Positions 34,564 through 42,177 of a DNA stretch of 64,000 nt are shown piece after piece. Position numbers and translations under genes: made by a program. The number at the start of each line of letters is the position of its first letter. The first letter of the stretch is position 1. The notes beneath the pieces were generated by a model that saw nothing but the letters and a program-made list of their open reading frames with translations, searched no databases and was not told the DNA's origin. This stretch comes from Cupriavidus nantongensis (GTDB lineage: Bacteria; Pseudomonadota; Gammaproteobacteria; Burkholderiales; Burkholderiaceae): contig NZ_CP014844.1 of the NCBI RefSeq assembly GCF_001598055.1, positions 1,976,967 to 2,040,966 on the forward strand, read 5' to 3'.

Positions 34564-35223
34564 ATGACAAAGCCGGGAGTGATTGAGAATCACGAGATCC
34601 GCCACGCCCTCAAGGTAGCAGCGGTAACGGGACAAAACACGGAGCGCGATGTCGCCTTGCTTGCGGTTGCATATGGCACCGGCATCACGCCAAATGAATG
34701 CGCCAAACTGCTTGTCTCTGACTATTTGAGTGCTAATGGCAACGTGGTGCGGGAGTCGAAAGTCCGCGCGGAGATTGCATTCAATGGAAAGGCTCGGCCG
34801 CTTCATTGGTCTGGCCCAAGTGTGCAGGCAGCCATCGATGAGTACCTGGCATACCGCCTTGTCGCTCGGCATGGCGTTACAACGAGCCCTGCCGCATACC
34901 GTGGCCTGGATCCTCAGAGCCCGCTCTTCCTCGCGGGCGACGGCCAGCCATTCGCATTCACCCGCCGCATAACGCCGGCTGGGGCCGTGAGCTATTCATG
35001 CGAGTCGCTGACAGAGATTATTCGTCGGCTGCACCAGCAGGCTGGCATTGCCATGGGCAATGCCAGCGCTGCGCGCCGGACGTTCGCAGTGTCGCTCCAC
35101 AGAAAGGGGCTGTCTCCCAAGCTGATTCAGGAGCTGATTGGAGTTTCCAGCCTTTCAGCCGTTAAACGAATGATTGAGGGTAATCCTGTGCGCTTGGCGT
35201 CGATTGTGAGCGGAGTTATCTGA
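34564..35223 (+). CDS. Tyrosine-recombinase-like protein lacking catalytic residues
   Basis: The protein is about 219 residues. It follows the recombinase fold: AYGTGITPNECAKLLVSDYL corresponds to Box I and ARRTFAVSLHRKGLSPKLIQ to Box II. The Box I arginine is threonine, the HxxR histidine is serine, the GH motif is GV, and no tyrosine is found at the nucleophile position (AVKRMIEGN). It should not cut DNA and may act as a DNA-binding regulator or partition-type factor. Start ATG 34564 is preferred; GTG 34552 is possible. The stop overlaps the next gene's start. Confidence 0.7.
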   Translation: MTKPGVIENHEIRHALKVAAVTGQNTERDVALLAVAYGTGITPNECAKLLVSDYLSANGNVVRESKVRAEIAFNGKARPLHWSGPSVQAAIDEYLAYRLVARHGVTTSPAAYRGLDPQSPLFLAGDGQPFAFTRRITPAGAVSYSCESLTEIIRRLHQQAGIAMGNASAARRTFAVSLHRKGLSPKLIQELIGVSSLSAVKRMIEGNPVRLASIVSGVI

Positions 35224-35528
35224 TGGCCACGGCAACAAAGAAGACGGCACGCGGACTTGGCCGGCTGGCGACCCTCGCGGCCGACGCGCAGCAAGAAGCG
35301 AAGCGCGGCCGGGGACGCCCTGCCACGGGTGAAGCAAAGACTGCCACGCAGAGGGTGAAGGACTTGGACGCTGCGCTGGTCGAATCGGGCGGGCGCATCT
35401 TGAACCGGCTGCGACTGTCGGCCGAGGCTACGGCTGCGCTGGCCAACCAGTCGGAGCGCTACGGATCGGACCGAGCCACCATCGAGGCAGCGCTGATTGA
35501 GCTAGATAAACGTTGCGCGCAACGATAA
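35223..35528 (+). CDS. Small basic protein with an AT-hook-like segment
   Basis: This 101-residue protein is rich in lysine and alanine at the front and has EAKRGRGRPATGEAK, which resembles an AT-hook. The second half (ATAALANQSERYGSDRATIE) is predicted helical. Its ATG overlaps the stop of the recombinase-like gene, so the two are translationally coupled and may work together on DNA. Confidence 0.65.
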   Translation: MATATKKTARGLGRLATLAADAQQEAKRGRGRPATGEAKTATQRVKDLDAALVESGGRILNRLRLSAEATAALANQSERYGSDRATIEAALIELDKRCAQR

Positions 35529-35589
35529 ATAAACATATACTGTTTTCATCGTCGGCGTAGGTGTGCCGAGATCGCAAGGGGGATGAAAA

Positions 35590-35883
35590 ATGAACGAGAA
35601 CTTTATGCAAGAGGTGCGATATCACGTGGCTGTTGCGAAGGCTCATATGCGCAATCTACGCCGTTTCAAAGCCCGGATAGCCGAAGGCGAAGCTACTCGC
35701 ACCTATGTCGCTACAGACTTCCTTGACTGCCGCGCTGCACGCGCCAAGATTCGCCACCACATGATGCAGGCGCGCAAGTGGAAGCACCTTGCGTTCGGTG
35801 GCCGCATGACTGGCACGAAACACGCGCCGAATTTGCCGAAAAAGCTTGCATACGGTACGAAGCTGCATCGCGCTTACGCCTAA
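35590..35883 (+). CDS. Hypothetical basic protein
   Basis: The product is 97 residues and strongly basic, with helical stretches (VAVAKAHMRNLRRFKARIAE, AARAKIRHHMMQARKWKHLA). GGGGG lies before the ATG. A short AT-rich gap upstream (AATAAACATATACTG) could hold a promoter. I recognise no domain; nucleic-acid binding is possible from the charge. Confidence 0.6.
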   Translation: MNENFMQEVRYHVAVAKAHMRNLRRFKARIAEGEATRTYVATDFLDCRAARAKIRHHMMQARKWKHLAFGGRMTGTKHAPNLPKKLAYGTKLHRAYA

Positions 35884-35921
35884 CCAAAGCCCGCTACGGC
35901 GGGCACAACGCCGGAAAAGCA

Positions 35922-36245
35922 ATGCGCGCCTCATTCAAATCGTTTCTGGTTGCATCGACCGTAGCGTTGGCGGCAGTCGCCGCGCACGCGCAAGGGTATT
36001 CGGGCCGATGGGAGTCCATTTCCTGGCAAGTAAGTCAGCCGACCCGATTCATGGTCTCCGGCGTCTTGCAGAAGACTGGAACTATGGACATCAAGCCCGT
36101 TCACGGGATCTTCACTGCCAAGACAGGTGACGCGGCTGTGGCCGACTTCGCAGAGCAAGTTCGAACCAAATATCCGGGCTACGCGCTGATTTCCACGTTG
36201 GCCTCGCCAGTACCGCTTGCGGGTACATGCGAGCTTCAAATCTAG
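35922..36245 (+). CDS. Small secreted hypothetical protein
   Basis: The 107-residue precursor has a clear signal peptide (FLVASTVALAAVAAHAQG). The mature part is about 85 residues (GRWESISWQVSQPTRFMV and so on) with no recognised domain. CCGGAAAAGC immediately precedes the start, the first copy of the GGAAAAG leader seen through this gene run. A small hairpin (GCCCGC/GCGGGC) lies between the previous stop and this start. Confidence 0.65.
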   Translation: MRASFKSFLVASTVALAAVAAHAQGYSGRWESISWQVSQPTRFMVSGVLQKTGTMDIKPVHGIFTAKTGDAAVADFAEQVRTKYPGYALISTLASPVPLAGTCELQI

Positions 36246-36259
36246 TAATCGGCAAAGAC

Positions 36260-36559
36260 ATGCACATGGAAGAGTTGGTTATCGGTGTTGTAGTGGGGTA
36301 CGTCCTGCGAGGCGTTATATCGGGTAGCTCGCGTACATCGCAACGCGGGCCGGATGTTGGACAGATGCTGAACGGGTGGTTTAACCGTCGCCGGCACGAG
36401 AAGTATCGAATGAAGGCGGAGCAACGGGGCTTCCTCCGCTTGTTTGACGAGGAGTACAGGAACTGCGGGGACGCCCCCTACTGGCTCCAGAGTCCGGCAA
36501 GTTGCATTAAGGCTTTCCGTCGCGCGGAGCAGCGGCATCAGACTGCTGCAGCGGCGTAA
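36260..36559 (+). CDS. Hypothetical protein with short N-terminal hydrophobic segment
   Basis: The product is 99 residues. The first 20 include ELVIGVVVGYVLRGVISGSS, long enough for one membrane helix with a GxxxG-like face. The rest is basic and helical. ATG 36260 or 36266 are equally possible. I recognise no family. Confidence 0.55.
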   Translation: MHMEELVIGVVVGYVLRGVISGSSRTSQRGPDVGQMLNGWFNRRRHEKYRMKAEQRGFLRLFDEEYRNCGDAPYWLQSPASCIKAFRRAEQRHQTAAAA

Positions 36560-36575
36560 CGAAACGGAAAAGCCC

Positions 36576-36776
36576 ATGCCTCGCGTTCCATGGCATCGAC
36601 GGATGGGCCTCGATTGGTCCTTGAAGATGATCGGCCGACAGGTTGTGCAAGCCGACGTCTACCAATGGCGTGAAGTGCCTGGAGCTGGCTACTCGAAGCG
36701 AGTCAGGATTGCGAAGGCACCCACACTAAAGGAAGCCTTGGCCAAGGCGAAAACAAAGCTGAAGGTTGAGGACTAG
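36576..36776 (+). CDS. Hypothetical small basic protein
   Basis: The product is 66 residues, lysine- and arginine-rich, ending in TLKEALAKAKTKLKVED. CGGAAAAGCCC lies directly before the ATG. I recognise no domain. Confidence 0.5.
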   Translation: MPRVPWHRRMGLDWSLKMIGRQVVQADVYQWREVPGAGYSKRVRIAKAPTLKEALAKAKTKLKVED

Positions 36777-36824
36777 GAAAAGCCGGCCAGGCCGGCGCGA
36801 TGAAGACCAACAACTGGACTTCCT

Positions 36825-37046
36825 ATGATTGACACCAAGATGCTGGGCGCGGCCGTTACGATTCTCGGCAAACGAACAACGACTACCCCCTTCCATTTCA
36901 ACTTCCATGACGCAGAGGTCGGTCATAGCGTTGTGATCGCGCCGTCGTCCAAAGGCATGTCCGTCATGTACGACACCCTGCATGACGAGCTCTCTAAAGC
37001 TGGCGGCACGGTGCAGGTATTCGACAAAGGTCAGTCCCGGTCCTAA
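36825..37046 (+). CDS. Mini-protein resembling the P-loop region of VirB4/TrbE
   Basis: This 73-residue protein reads TPFHFNFHDAEVGHSVVIAP, then SSKGMSVMYDTLHDELSKAG and VQVFDKGQS. This parallels the VirB4/TrbE segment around Walker A (TPFxFNLHxxDVGHxxVxGP, GAGKS, FDKG). The P-loop glycine-lysine-serine is replaced by SSKGMS, so ATP binding is unlikely. It starts cleanly at ATG 36825 after the tiny frame ATG 36800 (10 codons), and stops well before the next gene. It could be a truncated relic or a decoy subunit. The family match is by eye. Confidence 0.6.
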   Translation: MIDTKMLGAAVTILGKRTTTTPFHFNFHDAEVGHSVVIAPSSKGMSVMYDTLHDELSKAGGTVQVFDKGQSRS

Positions 37047-37069
37047 AGCCGGCGCACCCGCGAACAGTA

Positions 37070-37348
37070 ATGAATCAGATCATCGACAACGAACGCGAGC
37101 GCTGGGCCGAAAACCTCTCGGTGGCCGTGCGCTCGCTACGCAAATACGGTTTCCTCGTCGTGCAAGACCCTGATGCTGCAACGATGACGCGAGCCGATCA
37201 AGAACGCCGGGCGCATCAAGCTGCGTGCCTCCTGCTCGCGGTGCCAGCGACGAACGAGAACCTGTCGGCGCACGCTGTCCACGAACTAGCCTGCGCCCTG
37301 CTCGAAAACGGCGCAGTGGGCCTCGACCGAATTCGCGGACGGGCATAG
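37070..37348 (+). CDS. Hypothetical protein
   Basis: This 92-residue, mainly helical protein (ERWAENLSVAVRSLRKYGFL, HQAACLLLAVPATNENLSAH) has no domain I recognise. The next gene starts 7 bp after its stop, with GGAAAACC between them. Confidence 0.55.
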   Translation: MNQIIDNERERWAENLSVAVRSLRKYGFLVVQDPDAATMTRADQERRAHQAACLLLAVPATNENLSAHAVHELACALLENGAVGLDRIRGRA

Positions 37349-37355
37349 GAAAACC

Positions 37356-37883
37356 ATGGGGACGAGAATACTTCGCGTCACATTCTGTGATGGAACGAGA
37401 ATGTATGGCCTTTACTCGACCGTGGTTGATAAGGCCCACACTGATATCGCGCAGACTGGGGGCATCGAACCGTCCGAAAAGCAAGTACGCGAGCTAACTT
37501 TTCAGCAATCCGATGACGCAGTGTTCTCAGGCGCGGTGGAAGAACTCATTCAGTGCGAAGTCCTCCATTATGGGGACGTGGCCCCATCAACGGCATGGAT
37601 ATCAATGGCAAAACGCGTTGGAAGATTCGGCAAGATAACTGGTCCACATGAGGGTGAGCAATATTCTGGCGATGTCGCAGAAGAAGCGCAGGAGATGAAC
37701 CTCCACTTCATGACATCGGCAATGCCTTCGAAGCAGTTGCAGGGCAAAGCAAAGAAGCTGCCAGCCTTGGCAATGCGGTTGATCTCCGGCCGGCTGGCCC
37801 GGACCTTTGGTAGACAGGAAAAGCAAGAGGCGCGCGAACGCGCTGCGCCAGTACCGGACTGCGATTTCCATACGAAGCAATAG
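37356..37883 (+). CDS. Hypothetical protein
   Basis: The product is 175 residues. The N-terminal half looks like a mixed alpha/beta domain (ILRVTFCDGTRMYGLYSTVV); the C-terminal half is basic (LQGKAKKLPALAMRLISGRL). I do not recognise it. It is one of the longer members of the small-gene run and shares its strand and leader type. Confidence 0.55.
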   Translation: MGTRILRVTFCDGTRMYGLYSTVVDKAHTDIAQTGGIEPSEKQVRELTFQQSDDAVFSGAVEELIQCEVLHYGDVAPSTAWISMAKRVGRFGKITGPHEGEQYSGDVAEEAQEMNLHFMTSAMPSKQLQGKAKKLPALAMRLISGRLARTFGRQEKQEARERAAPVPDCDFHTKQ

Positions 37884-37896
37884 AACGGAAAAAGAT

Positions 37897-38073
37897 ATGG
37901 ATACCCGATGGGATAACGCGTTAGCCGCACCACTGGATCAAACGCGTTGCAGTGACCTCGCGGACGGCGCTTATGACCTGAGCCGCCCTTTGTATCGCTG
38001 CGCAGTTTGCTTGGACTTTGGCGACAAGAGTTTGCATCGGTATGTGGACGATTGCCCGTCCTTCGATGAGTAG
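37897..38073 (+). CDS. Small cysteine-containing hypothetical protein
   Basis: The product is 58 residues and acidic, with RCAVCLDFGDKSLHRYVDDC, a C-x2-C plus later C/H pattern that might bind a metal. ACGGAAAAAG precedes the ATG. No family assigned. Confidence 0.5.
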   Translation: MDTRWDNALAAPLDQTRCSDLADGAYDLSRPLYRCAVCLDFGDKSLHRYVDDCPSFDE

Positions 38074-38092
38074 TGAGACCACGGAAAGGACT

Positions 38093-38296
38093 ATGAAAAC
38101 CATCGCTATCACTGGTCGTACAGGTGTAGGGAAGTCGCGGCTCCTGACAAGGCTCGTTAGGTCCAATGGCATGACGCTGGTAGATCCCTTGGCGCATCCT
38201 GCGCTCGCGTGGAAGGCACCCGACCCCGCCGCTTGTGGCGGCGTCGTCGTTGACCATGCACCAGGCGCGAGTTGTGCCCCGAAGGTCGGCCGGTAG
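38093..38296 (+). CDS. P-loop mini-protein
   Basis: The 67-residue product starts MKTIAITGRTGVGKSRLLTR, a perfect Walker A at residues 8-15. It then has VVVDHAPG, which resembles a Walker B strand. This is far too short for a normal P-loop NTPase, yet it has a clean start after ACGGAAAGG. It could be a decayed ATPase or a genuine mini-protein. Confidence 0.55.
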   Translation: MKTIAITGRTGVGKSRLLTRLVRSNGMTLVDPLAHPALAWKAPDPAACGGVVVDHAPGASCAPKVGR

Positions 38297-38316
38297 CTGA
38301 CGCAGAGAAAGCAAGC

Positions 38317-38595
38317 ATGACAAAAAGCGAACTGATTGATGCAATCGCAGCCGGTGTAGATGGTCTGACGAAGTCCAAGGCGGAACAGGCACTGAACGTA
38401 ACGCTGTCGGCCATCATGGACGCCGTGGCCAAGGGTGACACCCTGAACTTGATCGGCTTCGGCAGTTTCAGCAAGGGCGAACGCGCCGAGCGTATCGCGC
38501 GCAACCCTCAGACTGGAGAGGAAATCAAGGTTAGCGCAGCCAAGACCGTGAAGTTCAAGGCGGGCCAGAGGTTTAAGGACGCCGTCAACAACTAA
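38317..38595 (+). CDS. HU-family DNA-binding protein
   Basis: This 92-residue protein matches HU end to end: MTKSELIDAIAAGVDGLTKS, LNLIGFGSFSKGERAERIAR and NPQTGEEI with VKFKAGQRFKDAV. It bends and packages DNA. As a plasmid-borne HU it may help element replication, transfer or expression in a new host. A short hairpin (GCCGC/GCGGC) follows at about 38621-38637. Confidence 0.95.
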   Translation: MTKSELIDAIAAGVDGLTKSKAEQALNVTLSAIMDAVAKGDTLNLIGFGSFSKGERAERIARNPQTGEEIKVSAAKTVKFKAGQRFKDAVNN

Positions 38596-38669
38596 CCAGG
38601 CGTGCTGACTCCTGAACCTTGCCGCTGCGTAGCGGCGGCAACAGTCAGGCACGACAGCTAGGAAAAGAA

Positions 38670-38888
38670 ATGGACGCAGCGGAACGCGAGAACGCGGTGC
38701 GCGAGGGTTTCATTCAGGGAGTGGCGTTCGCCGCCGCCGTAGCCGTGCAGCTCCACGGTCAACCGACGATTGCGCGCAGCATTGTGAACGAGACGGGTTT
38801 CGACCTCGAAGCATTCTCAGTCGCTGCCGAAGATGACCTAGTGCACCTCAGGGCTGAGGTTAAAGGACTCCCACGTGGTCGGGAATAG
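38670..38888 (+). CDS. Hypothetical protein
   Basis: The product is 72 residues, acidic, helical (VREGFIQGVAFAAAVAVQLH; FDLEAFSVAAEDDLVHLRAE). AGGAAAAGAA sits just before the ATG. I recognise no domain. Confidence 0.55.
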   Translation: MDAAERENAVREGFIQGVAFAAAVAVQLHGQPTIARSIVNETGFDLEAFSVAAEDDLVHLRAEVKGLPRGRE

Positions 38889-38942
38889 CACCAGGCGCGA
38901 TAGGCGCCCCGCACGCTGGCCGGACGCCAGCAAGATCGATAT

Positions 38943-39200
38943 ATGAGTCAGCCAAAATCCTTCACCACGAGCAATCCGGCAGACGCAAAGCTCGCCGACT
39001 ATAAATGCCTCAAAGTCAGCCACGTAGAATACGTAAAACTCTTGGCGAGTGGGCATCCGGGAGGCACCGTTTCGTTCGCGCAGGCGGGCGTGCATGTCGT
39101 CTTCGGAGCAAGTGACATGAGCCAAATTCGAGATGCCTACGCCGATGCTGACGCGGACGCACTTGTTGCAGGTAAGCCGTTCACTGTAATCCCGGCCTGA
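38943..39200 (+). CDS. Hypothetical protein
   Basis: The product is 85 residues, starting MSQPKSFTTSNPADAKLADY and ending ADADALVAGKPFTVIPA. No domain recognised. It precedes a larger hypothetical gene by 16 bp. Confidence 0.55.
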   Translation: MSQPKSFTTSNPADAKLADYKCLKVSHVEYVKLLASGHPGGTVSFAQAGVHVVFGASDMSQIRDAYADADADALVAGKPFTVIPA

Positions 39201-39216
39201 CGCCACGAAAATTGCA

Positions 39217-39975
39217 ATGAGACTCCTTGATTCGACTTCGCTTATCGACCGCGTTCTTGGCCGCTTCGGTTATGAGAAATCGCAGGTTGTGAAGCCAGCG
39301 GTGCAAGCTGTCGTTGACGAAGTCGCTGAAATAGCGCCTTTGGCGCATCGGGCCTCCAAAGCCAGCTTCGACTATGCCAAGGCCGAGCGCAGTGATATGT
39401 CGTTCCACTATGGCTGCGACGAGGACACTTATCACTACGCGATCGGCAAGGACGATTGGATTCCTGTTTCCATCGCTGCCATGTTGCTTGGCAAACGTCT
39501 GAAAGAGGCACGTCAGCTTATCCAGGTCTACGCAGACTCGCAGTTGTGGCTGCGCCCTGAGTCCGATGTGTTTCTGGAATGGTGGGAAACTAACGCGGCC
39601 CCGTTCGAGAGGATTGCAACTCTCGACTTCGATGTGCCCCTCTATGCCACCGACGTCCCCCTTGAAATGGACTGGCCTGCAAAGTTCTCGCGCATGGCAC
39701 CGCTGGAGGTCTCATACCAGTATCGGCGATGCTGGAAACGCGTGTATGTTGACATGACGGAAGACTTTCTCGCTGTTTCGCCAGTGCACGCCGATCTAGG
39801 CCGCCTTCCGGCCTTAAGAGATGTAGAGACTGGTCTCAGGAATCTACTTACTACGCTAGACCAATTTAGTATGACCTGGTTCGAGGCGCGCGGCTTCAAG
39901 GTGGACTGGGAACTTGGGCTCGTCCAAGTTGAGGGCTACGAGGCTCTATTCTACTGTTCGGTACAAGCCTATTGA
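39217..39975 (+). CDS. Hypothetical protein, 252 residues
   Basis: This is the largest member of the small-gene run. It has an N-terminal helical part (EVAEIAPLAHRASKASFDYA), a tyrosine- and tryptophan-rich middle (YQYRRCWKRVYVDMTEDFLA), and a C-terminal part with WFEARGFKVDWELGLVQVEG. I see no signal peptide or membrane segment, and I do not recognise the family. Confidence 0.6.
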   Translation: MRLLDSTSLIDRVLGRFGYEKSQVVKPAVQAVVDEVAEIAPLAHRASKASFDYAKAERSDMSFHYGCDEDTYHYAIGKDDWIPVSIAAMLLGKRLKEARQLIQVYADSQLWLRPESDVFLEWWETNAAPFERIATLDFDVPLYATDVPLEMDWPAKFSRMAPLEVSYQYRRCWKRVYVDMTEDFLAVSPVHADLGRLPALRDVETGLRNLLTTLDQFSMTWFEARGFKVDWELGLVQVEGYEALFYCSVQAY

Positions 39976-40021
39976 AATCGCGGCTACCTAGAGACGAGCT
40001 TCAAGGCAAAGGAATAGAGCG

Positions 40022-40321
40022 ATGAACACAAAACGTGTTTTGCTGATTGGCGCTGGCTTACTCGCATACGCGGTTGTAGCGGTCAGTGTCTTCTACATTC
40101 TCGATCACGCATGGCTTAGCAGTTGTGGGCGCATTCGAATTTCGTTCGCATTGCGCGAACCGTCCGCCGCTGTCTTGATCCCGTGCCTGCTGTCTGGCCT
40201 CGGGGTGCTGGCCTATCTTCCTTTGGTCGGACTTGGCGCAACGTTCCTCGCCAGAAAGTTGTATCGAGTGCTTGTGGTGAAGGGTCGCAGGGTGCAACTC
40301 GCCAATTGGCCTTGGGCTTAA
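40022..40321 (+). CDS. Two-segment membrane protein
   Basis: The product is 99 residues with two hydrophobic segments: LLIGAGLLAYAVVAVSVFYI near the start, and LIPCLLSGLGVLAYLPLVGL in the second half. AAAGGAATAGAG precedes the ATG. Function unknown. Confidence 0.6.
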   Translation: MNTKRVLLIGAGLLAYAVVAVSVFYILDHAWLSSCGRIRISFALREPSAAVLIPCLLSGLGVLAYLPLVGLGATFLARKLYRVLVVKGRRVQLANWPWA

Positions 40322-40374
40322 CCTACGGATCGGAAAAGCGGCCGTAAGATCAAGAGGAAAGTGGGGATGAGGTG

Positions 40375-40680
40375 ATGATAAAGGCGAATCGCATCAAACG
40401 TCGCCTGCGCTCCTGGGCAAAAATTTCACCCGGCAGCAAGTGGATCGGACGCTTACGCAATCGAATTCACGCGCGGGGCGTCGATCGGTCGCTGGCCCGA
40501 TACCGAGCGGAGACGATCTCGGCGGCTGCACATGCAACTGCGGCAGCTTTCCTTTGCGTGATTCTCGTGCTCAGGGGTGTCCTAACGCCTATGTACGCGA
40601 TGTTTATCACTATCGCTGTGGGGCTTCTCTATCAGGTCTACGCGATTGCCAATTATCGCGCGGCCCGCAAGCAACGCTGA
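40375..40680 (+). CDS. Small membrane protein with basic N-terminus
   Basis: The product is 101 residues. The first ~45 are very basic, followed by hydrophobic segments (ATAAAFLCVILVLRGVLT and YAMFITIAVGLLYQVYAIAN). A GTG at 40372 is an alternative start. Between this gene and the next lies only a 13-codon frame at 40702 with its own CGGAAAGG leader. Confidence 0.55.
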   Translation: MIKANRIKRRLRSWAKISPGSKWIGRLRNRIHARGVDRSLARYRAETISAAAHATAAAFLCVILVLRGVLTPMYAMFITIAVGLLYQVYAIANYRAARKQR

Positions 40681-40781
40681 TGACCAGTTCGGAAAGGTGG
40701 TCATGAAGATCAGGGTAGAACTCGCTGGGCATGACAAACTCTGATCGGGCGATGTGGTTTCAAAGGAAAAGGACATAAGGG

Positions 40782-41003
40782 ATGAGCTATCTTCGAATCG
40801 CCATCGAGGACGGTGAGACCGCCCCGGAAGGACATGCGGTCCTAAGTGAGGTGGAAGCTCTCGCATTCGCCCAACTTTGCAAGCGCATCACGTTTAGCGA
40901 TCTGCGCGCATGCGCCGTAGACGATCTGGAGGCTTACGTCATGCTGGGCGCCGTCGGAAAGTTCCAAGAGGCATTGAGAACAGCAGGCTACTCGCCCCGC
41001 TGA
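40782..41003 (+). CDS. Small hypothetical protein (DUF7706-like)
   Basis: The 73-residue product reads MSYLRIAIEDGETAPEGHAV, then ALAFAQLCKRITFSDLRACA and VDDLEAYVM. I recall similar short proteins on plasmids and integrated elements of Burkholderiales, described as DUF7706, but that match is by memory. AAAGGAAAAGGAC lies upstream. No known function. Confidence 0.6.
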   Translation: MSYLRIAIEDGETAPEGHAVLSEVEALAFAQLCKRITFSDLRACAVDDLEAYVMLGAVGKFQEALRTAGYSPR

Positions 41004-41016
41004 CAAGGAAAAGCAG

Positions 41017-41352
41017 ATGAATTTGAAGCGCGCTATTGCAGGGGGCGCACTCGTTCTTGCGGTTGCCCTAATCGGCCAGTTCTTAGGCACAATGGCGGGC
41101 AACGCCGACGGTGAACGCGCCAAGGTTCGACTAGAAATCGTATGGCCCTCGCTCATGTCGATGCCACAGGAGGATCGCGCGTTGCTGGTTGGCCTGGCTA
41201 TGAGCTGTCGCCTCGAACGGCGGCAGGCAGAAGCGGACGAGGTCGTGGATTGCTTGCGGCAGGCGGCGAGCTCTCCCGATGCGATGCTTCCAAGAGGCAC
41301 TGATCGAGCGAGCGTTCCAGCACAACTCAACCGGTTGCTCGCACATCAATAG
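41017..41352 (+). CDS. Hypothetical protein with N-terminal membrane anchor
   Basis: The product is 111 residues, with one hydrophobic segment at the start (AGGALVLAVALIGQFLGTMA) and a soluble remainder (RAKVRLEIVWPSLMSMPQED). AAGGAAAAGCAG precedes the ATG. It is the last gene of the same-strand run; no family recognised. Confidence 0.6.
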   Translation: MNLKRAIAGGALVLAVALIGQFLGTMAGNADGERAKVRLEIVWPSLMSMPQEDRALLVGLAMSCRLERRQAEADEVVDCLRQAASSPDAMLPRGTDRASVPAQLNRLLAHQ

Positions 41353-42177
41353 ACTTGATGAAGCTATGTCGATTGTGCAGACGGTTCCTGGATTGAGTGC
41401 GTGTCCAGGGCGCTGCGGCGGTGTCTTACCCGACCGCGGCGGCTCCCCGTCCGCTGCACCGCGCTGGCCAGAAGCACGCGGTCTGCTCCCTGCAGACAAT
41501 GGTCAGCACCTGACACGCCGAACCGCGTCGCTGGGCCCGCCTGGCCGGCGTCCTATTGCTCTTGCGGCGACAGCCGCCATGCTGGAATGCCGTCGTCGAA
41601 ACTATCGAACCACTCCCGAATTGCGTCTGCAACAATGCGTGGATCGCAAGTGGCCGCATCCGGAACGCATGCCCGAATGAGGCCTTCGACGTCAAAGCGC
41701 TGTTCCGCCCGAGTAGTCCGCCAAGCATTGCGGTTGCGGGCGAGGATATTGAGGCGCTGGTCGCGGATCGGAAGGTAACGCATGGCGAAGACAGAGAATG
41801 GAGTCCCCGTATTGACGGCCTCCTCCTCCAATATCTTGAGCCCACGCGTTTGACCAGAAGATGAACCGACCGGCAAGTCTTGCTCGGCATTGATGGGACT
41901 TGCACGGCAAGTCGAGCGAATTCCGGATTTCCAGTCCAGTAAAAGCGTGCGTAGTCCAGCTAATTCCGGTTCCCTACACCCCCCTGTGAGGAACCGTAAT
42001 TCGTCGGACGGCGTTTTCCGAAGAATCAATGACTCAACATCTAATTCCGTCCCCGCTCGACTGTCTTAGAACTGGAAATAGCTGAACTGCAGTGAAATGA
42101 TGCGCGAATTGGCTGGACTGCTCCGCAGGCGCCCTGGACGATAGCCCCGTCACAGTACTTGCATTGCCCTGCAGACA
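41353..42177. other. Gene-poor stretch with a possible minus-strand remnant
   Basis: No convincing gene covers these 825 bases. A minus-strand frame from about 41840 down to 41553 (ILEEEAVNTGTPFSVFAMRY, FDVEGLIRACVPDAAT, ADAIREWFDSFDDGIPAWRL) has protein-like composition. Its apparent upstream part runs through the direct repeat at 41900-41983, so it is probably a gene fragment next to an element end. Confidence 0.35.
41900..41983 (+). repeat. Direct repeat bounding the TIR-PIN island, left copy
   Basis: This copy matches 62606-62687 in the same orientation over its whole length (TTGCACGGC ... TCCGGATTTCCAGTCCAG ... GGTTCCCTACACCCC), with scattered differences. Within it the unit AGTCCAG(C) recurs at intervals. 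On the complementary strand it starts GGGGTGTAGGGAACCGG, like the end of a mobile element with several protein-binding repeats. Confidence 0.7.

Noticed and set aside
34258..34872. A 204-codon minus-strand frame
   Set aside because: It spans the YqaE-like gene end and the recombinase-like gene start on the opposite strand and shows no domain.
35223..41352. CRISPR array or tandem-repeat array suggested by the repeated GGAAAAG
   Set aside because: The copies are short, irregularly spaced and each lies before a start codon, so they are ribosome-binding leaders and not CRISPR repeats.
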